Shown here one piece after another: positions 61,701 to 64,000 of a DNA stretch of 64,000 bases (position 1 is the first letter of the stretch; every line of letters begins with the position of its first letter). A program made the position numbers and the translations under genes. The notes under the pieces were generated by a model. The model did not search any database, was not told the DNA's origin, and worked only from the letters and a program-made list of their open reading frames with translations. This DNA comes from Planctomycetaceae bacterium. GTDB lineage: Bacteria; Planctomycetota; Planctomycetia; Planctomycetales; Planctomycetaceae. The stretch spans positions 189,978 to 253,977 of the forward strand of contig JAWKTX010000012.1 of assembly GCA_041398825.1 (NCBI GenBank), written 5' to 3'.

Positions 61701-61972
61701 TCCGCCAAGGCTGACTCGTACGCCAGACAACGGTCGGGCGCTGTCTGGTCTGCGATCATCCAATGCAGTTCGAATGCTTCACATGCATACGACCACCGCC
61801 GCTGGAATTCCGTGGTCGTTCTTTGATCTCGCGATCACTCGTTCTGAAATTGTTCAGAACTGAGTCCGCTGCTCCTCCGCGTCACTCGGAAAAGCTGGTC
61901 CCAAAGCAACAAAATTCCGGCCGCCAAGCGACTCAAATCGACTCCTGTCTCACAACTGCATCATTGCTGCAA
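61701..61972. other. stretch without recognised gene
   Basis: About 270 bases between the repeat and a terminator. Plus-strand fragments such as YDHRRWNSVVVL look like decayed coding sequence, possibly a transposase tail, but too little remains to name it. Confidence 0.3.
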
Positions 61973-62002
61973 CAAAAAAGCCCGAACATCGCTCCGGGCT
62001 CC
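61973..62002 (-). terminator. rho-independent terminator
   Basis: Minus strand GGAGCCCGG, loop, CGGGCTTTTTTG, 15 bases past the stop of the broken membrane-protein gene at 62015. Confidence 0.75.
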
Positions 62003-62014
62003 TTGAACAAAAGA

Positions 62015-62516
62015 TTAGAACTCGGCTTCGCGAGTTTCTAATCCACTAGGGTTCTGCCGCGGTTTCTGAGCCTGCTGATAAGAGCAATCGTAGGGCGTTG
62101 ACTTGTGTTCCTCCCTTATTGACATGCTCGTGAATTCTACAGTGTTGGTATTGGGGGCTCCATTGCGGGTGGCGGGTGGCAACACTTTTTTCCGCCAAGC
62201 AAAAATCGAAGTTGCGAACACAAACATCAACGCAACGATCCAACCGATGCCAAGTATTCGAAAGTCCTCTGCTGCGTCAACGACGTCGGGATCTTCATAC
62301 GCTTCGGCCTCGAACGGCACAAAGCAGTTTCACGGCTGGAAGAACAGGGTGAATAACGCGATGAGGACAGCGCCGTCATTGCAAGTTTTCGCGCGCCCAG
62401 TAAAGCGGCGAGAAACGAAATGAAGCCGATGATGAGCATACCGCCCCCATCAACATCATGGCCAGCATCCAAGCTGCTTCGGCGATACCGGAGGCTGCGA
62501 TCACGGTAAATTCCAT
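62015..62516 (-). pseudogene. small membrane protein gene with frameshifts and TGA
   Basis: Reading in three successive frames gives one membrane protein: MEFTVIAASGIAEAAWMLAM (from ATG 62516), GGGMLIIGFISFLAALLGAR and LIALFTLFFQP-TGA-NCFVPFEAEAY, then AEDFRILGIGWIVALMFVF with a basic end. Two frameshifts and one in-frame TGA (probably a former tryptophan) inactivate it. The start lies 27 bases after repeat copy 5. It has its own terminator. Confidence 0.55.
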
Positions 62517-62542
62517 GGGTCACGACAGAGTAAGTGAGCGAC

Positions 62543-62842
62543 AGAACGAATCGCGATCTATTAGCCGACGTATAGATCGAGCGTTGAACTTTGCCGCTTT
62601 GCGAGTGATTGTGGCTCGGTTGTTTGCTTGCGGGATTCATCACGATAAGGAATCCGCTGCGGAGAAGTTTACCGATGGGGCGACGGGTTATCACCCTGGG
62701 ATTGGCGATTTGATAGTGGTTCGGTTCCGGCGGATTTGGGCTTTGATTCGGATGTGACTGGTGTTCGTGCAACGATTGCGGCGGCATCCTCGAAGTGGCG
62801 GAGCGGCGAAGAGATCGGTCTCTGTTTCGACGCGATCTGGCG
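62543..62842. repeat. hairpin-ended interspersed repeat, copy 5
   Basis: More diverged copy: hairpin CGATCTATTAG / CGTATAGATCGA, GTTGAAC at 62583-62589, then about 250 bases matching copies 3 and 4, joined to the RAYT end at 62843. Confidence 0.75.
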
Positions 62843-62935
62843 ATGAAACCCGGGCAGACCGAGCAACTGCAAAACGCGTCCCAATAAAACGGGTCCTGAC
62901 ACCTTTTATGTCCCTGACACCTTTTATGTCCCCCG
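62843..62935 (+). pseudogene. RAYT transposase end with terminal motif
   Basis: Only the last residues of the transposase remain (GDETRADRATAKR), followed by two units of CCTGACACCTTTTATGTC. About 200 bases present at 57541 are deleted here. Confidence 0.55.
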
Positions 62936-63129
62936 CAGGTTGAGCTATGTTTTCATTTGGAATCGGCTGTCGACCGCAGCAATTCTACCGACGATGTCAG
63001 TGGCTCCGGACGAGCATGACCGGGATGGGCGTTCGCGTGTCAAAGAGACGTCACCGGCCATCAGCCGACTCTCAGCAAGAGCGCGATTCAAACCGCGCAA
63101 CATCACGAACCTACACGAGTACTACCGTT
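62936..63129. other. cassette-like interval without a clear gene
   Basis: About 190 bases. Either a 63-residue plus frame (62947-63138, ending in the core box) or a 53-residue minus frame (start near 63100, stop near 62946) could be coding. Neither shows family features. Confidence 0.3.
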
Positions 63130-63222
63130 GCCAAATAACAACAAAGATCAGCCGGTTGCCGCGACTGATTCTCCATTGTGTGCGCAGCCCATCGGCAATC
63201 CGGCTGCATCTGTTTGTTATGC
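63130..63222 (-). other. attC-like integron recombination site
   Basis: 93 bases. Plus strand: GCCAAATAAC, AACAAAGATCAGCCGGTTGCCG, variable centre, CGGCAATCCGGCTGCATCTGTTTGTT, ATGC. Arms CAGCCGG-TTGCCG and CGGCAATCCGGCTG pair with one extra base, and GAT/ATC pairs with another, both in the right arm. Read on the minus strand the boxes are GCATAAC and GTTATTT. It lies 5 bases past the stop of the DUF4253-like gene. Confidence 0.75.
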
Positions 63223-63226
63223 GAAA

Positions 63227-64000
63227 CTAGAGCCAGCACAAGCTCCAAACGGTGCTGTCGATGAGGTAGGAGGCCCACTGTTCTAATGTATCAACCTCAG
63301 ATGAAGAATTGATAGTACACTGTGCGTATGACCTGATATCGGCCGCCAAGCGGCATGCCGACTCCCACTCCGTTGGGCGTGATTTTGGAATTACTTCGAT
63401 GATTCGGGGCACTATCGCAATGATGTCCGCCCCATATCGTTCGTGTAACCAGGTAAGAAAAGCCGTATGGACCTGTGGCGGAATGACTCCGTCGTCTGTA
63501 GCAAAGAATGTGTATGCGGGGATTTCACAGGGCTTGGGTGTGGGACAAAAGAGGACACTGACGCAGGATGGGATAGTAAGAGCCTTTGTGTCGGGATCCC
63601 AAGTGCGAATGGACAGAGGAGAGAATTGTGCTGCCATTCTTTCTTCTGGTGGCAGGGGTGAATGATCCGATGGGGTGAAGGTCCATGCAGGGAACCTGAG
63701 AATGCCCTCTGCCCAATCGTACATCACTTTTGCCAGGCCATTCTGCCCGAGGGACTCGTAGTGCTTTGCCTCGGCCAGCTTGAGGTCCGACTGAAGTTGC
63801 CGATCTCGTGTATGATTAAGCCATTTGTCAAATGGAAGTTCGTTCGCAGCGGCGATCGACTCGTCGGCAGATCGAAACAACAGCCTGGCATTGAAATCCG
63901 CAGGCACCGAAGCTGACGCCTGAGTGGCGTAATCTGCAAATTGGTTGATTGCATGATTGACGCCGCAGATTGATTCACCGACTAGAATGGGTGTCCAACC
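63227..64000 (-). CDS. DUF4253-like protein, 5'-truncated by window edge
   Basis: The minus frame is open to base 64000, so the start is outside; at least 257 residues are visible. The C-terminal half (IPAYTFFATDDGVIPPQVHT, WLHERYGADIIAIVPRIIEV, then LAADIRSYAQC and a final WSLCWL) follows the DUF4253 pattern of His-x(n)-W...YGAD...E...A..LA...C. Function unknown. A GTG at 63907 is an internal alternative start. The gene is followed immediately by an attC-like site, so it is probably a cassette gene. Confidence 0.55.
   Translation of the reverse strand, partial: GWTPILVGESICGVNHAINQFADYATQASASVPADFNARLLFRSADESIAAANELPFDKWLNHTRDRQLQSDLKLAEAKHYESLGQNGLAKVMYDWAEGILRFPAWTFTPSDHSPLPPEERMAAQFSPLSIRTWDPDTKALTIPSCVSVLFCPTPKPCEIPAYTFFATDDGVIPPQVHTAFLTWLHERYGADIIAIVPRIIEVIPKSRPTEWESACRLAADIRSYAQCTINSSSEVDTLEQWASYLIDSTVWSLCWL

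Noticed and set aside
1..64000. tRNA, rRNA, tmRNA or RNase P RNA genes
   Set aside because: No cloverleaf or known RNA core was recognised by eye; short tRNAs could still be missed without a covariance search.

Overview
The window is about 64 kb of a bacterial chromosome, most likely a planctomycete. The evidence is a DUF1501 + cytochrome/DUF1549/DUF1553 gene pair, twin-arginine-tagged Gfo/Idh/MocA and TIM-barrel enzymes, a beta-barrel porin of the BBP2 type, a PEP-CTERM protein, and a 'SWIM zinc finger + DUF6493' pair. This is inference from gene content; no rRNA, tRNA or CRISPR array was recognised. The first gene (MFS transporter) and the last (DUF4253-like) run off the ends.

1-52 kb is ordinary, well-preserved chromosome. 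It holds an MFS transporter; a DUF2617 protein; a TVP38/DedA membrane protein; a sensor histidine kinase; the chaperones clpB and dnaK (both minus strand); the phenylalanine-pathway P-protein pheA; tpiA and secG; the cluster yicC-gmk-rpoZ-coaC, with its partner coaB placed separately 6 kb away; the SWIM/DUF6493 operon; several secreted oxidoreductases and hydrolases; a stand-alone rplX (L24); a decayed PEP-CTERM gene; a PQQ-propeller protein; cutC; a GNAT; the DUF1501/DUF1553 operon; a cation/proton antiporter; an SDR; a KASIII-like enzyme; an ACT-domain regulator; selA; a porin; rsmG; a TIM-barrel epimerase; and an HD phosphohydrolase. Many genes end in clear hairpin terminators. About 100-bp palindromic repeats sit in intergenic gaps at 12.1, 25.0 and 50.0 kb.

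52-64 kb is very different. It holds small genes of unknown function, mostly minus-strand membrane proteins, separated by structured sites that look like integron attC recombination sites. Three are well formed: 59174-60290 (interrupted), 60785-60880 and 63130-63222. Each has AAATAAC/GTTATTT-type core boxes, imperfect inner inverted repeats and an extra unpaired base in the same arm, all oriented for minus-strand cassettes. A fourth, at 52659-52723, is degenerate. Genes start close after one site and end inside or beside the next, as in gene cassettes.

Five copies of a 200-330 bp repeat whose left end is a 60-bp hairpin are interspersed, along with C-terminal remnants of REP-associated (RAYT) transposases. 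One attC-like site is split by a decayed group II intron, the kind of target used by IIC-attC introns. Many captured genes are broken: a HEPN ribonuclease-like gene, a small membrane protein, a DUF2380-like toxin end, and a membrane protein truncated by the repeat. No integrase gene is in the window, so this looks like a decaying integrase-less cassette cluster, or the distal part of a chromosomal integron.
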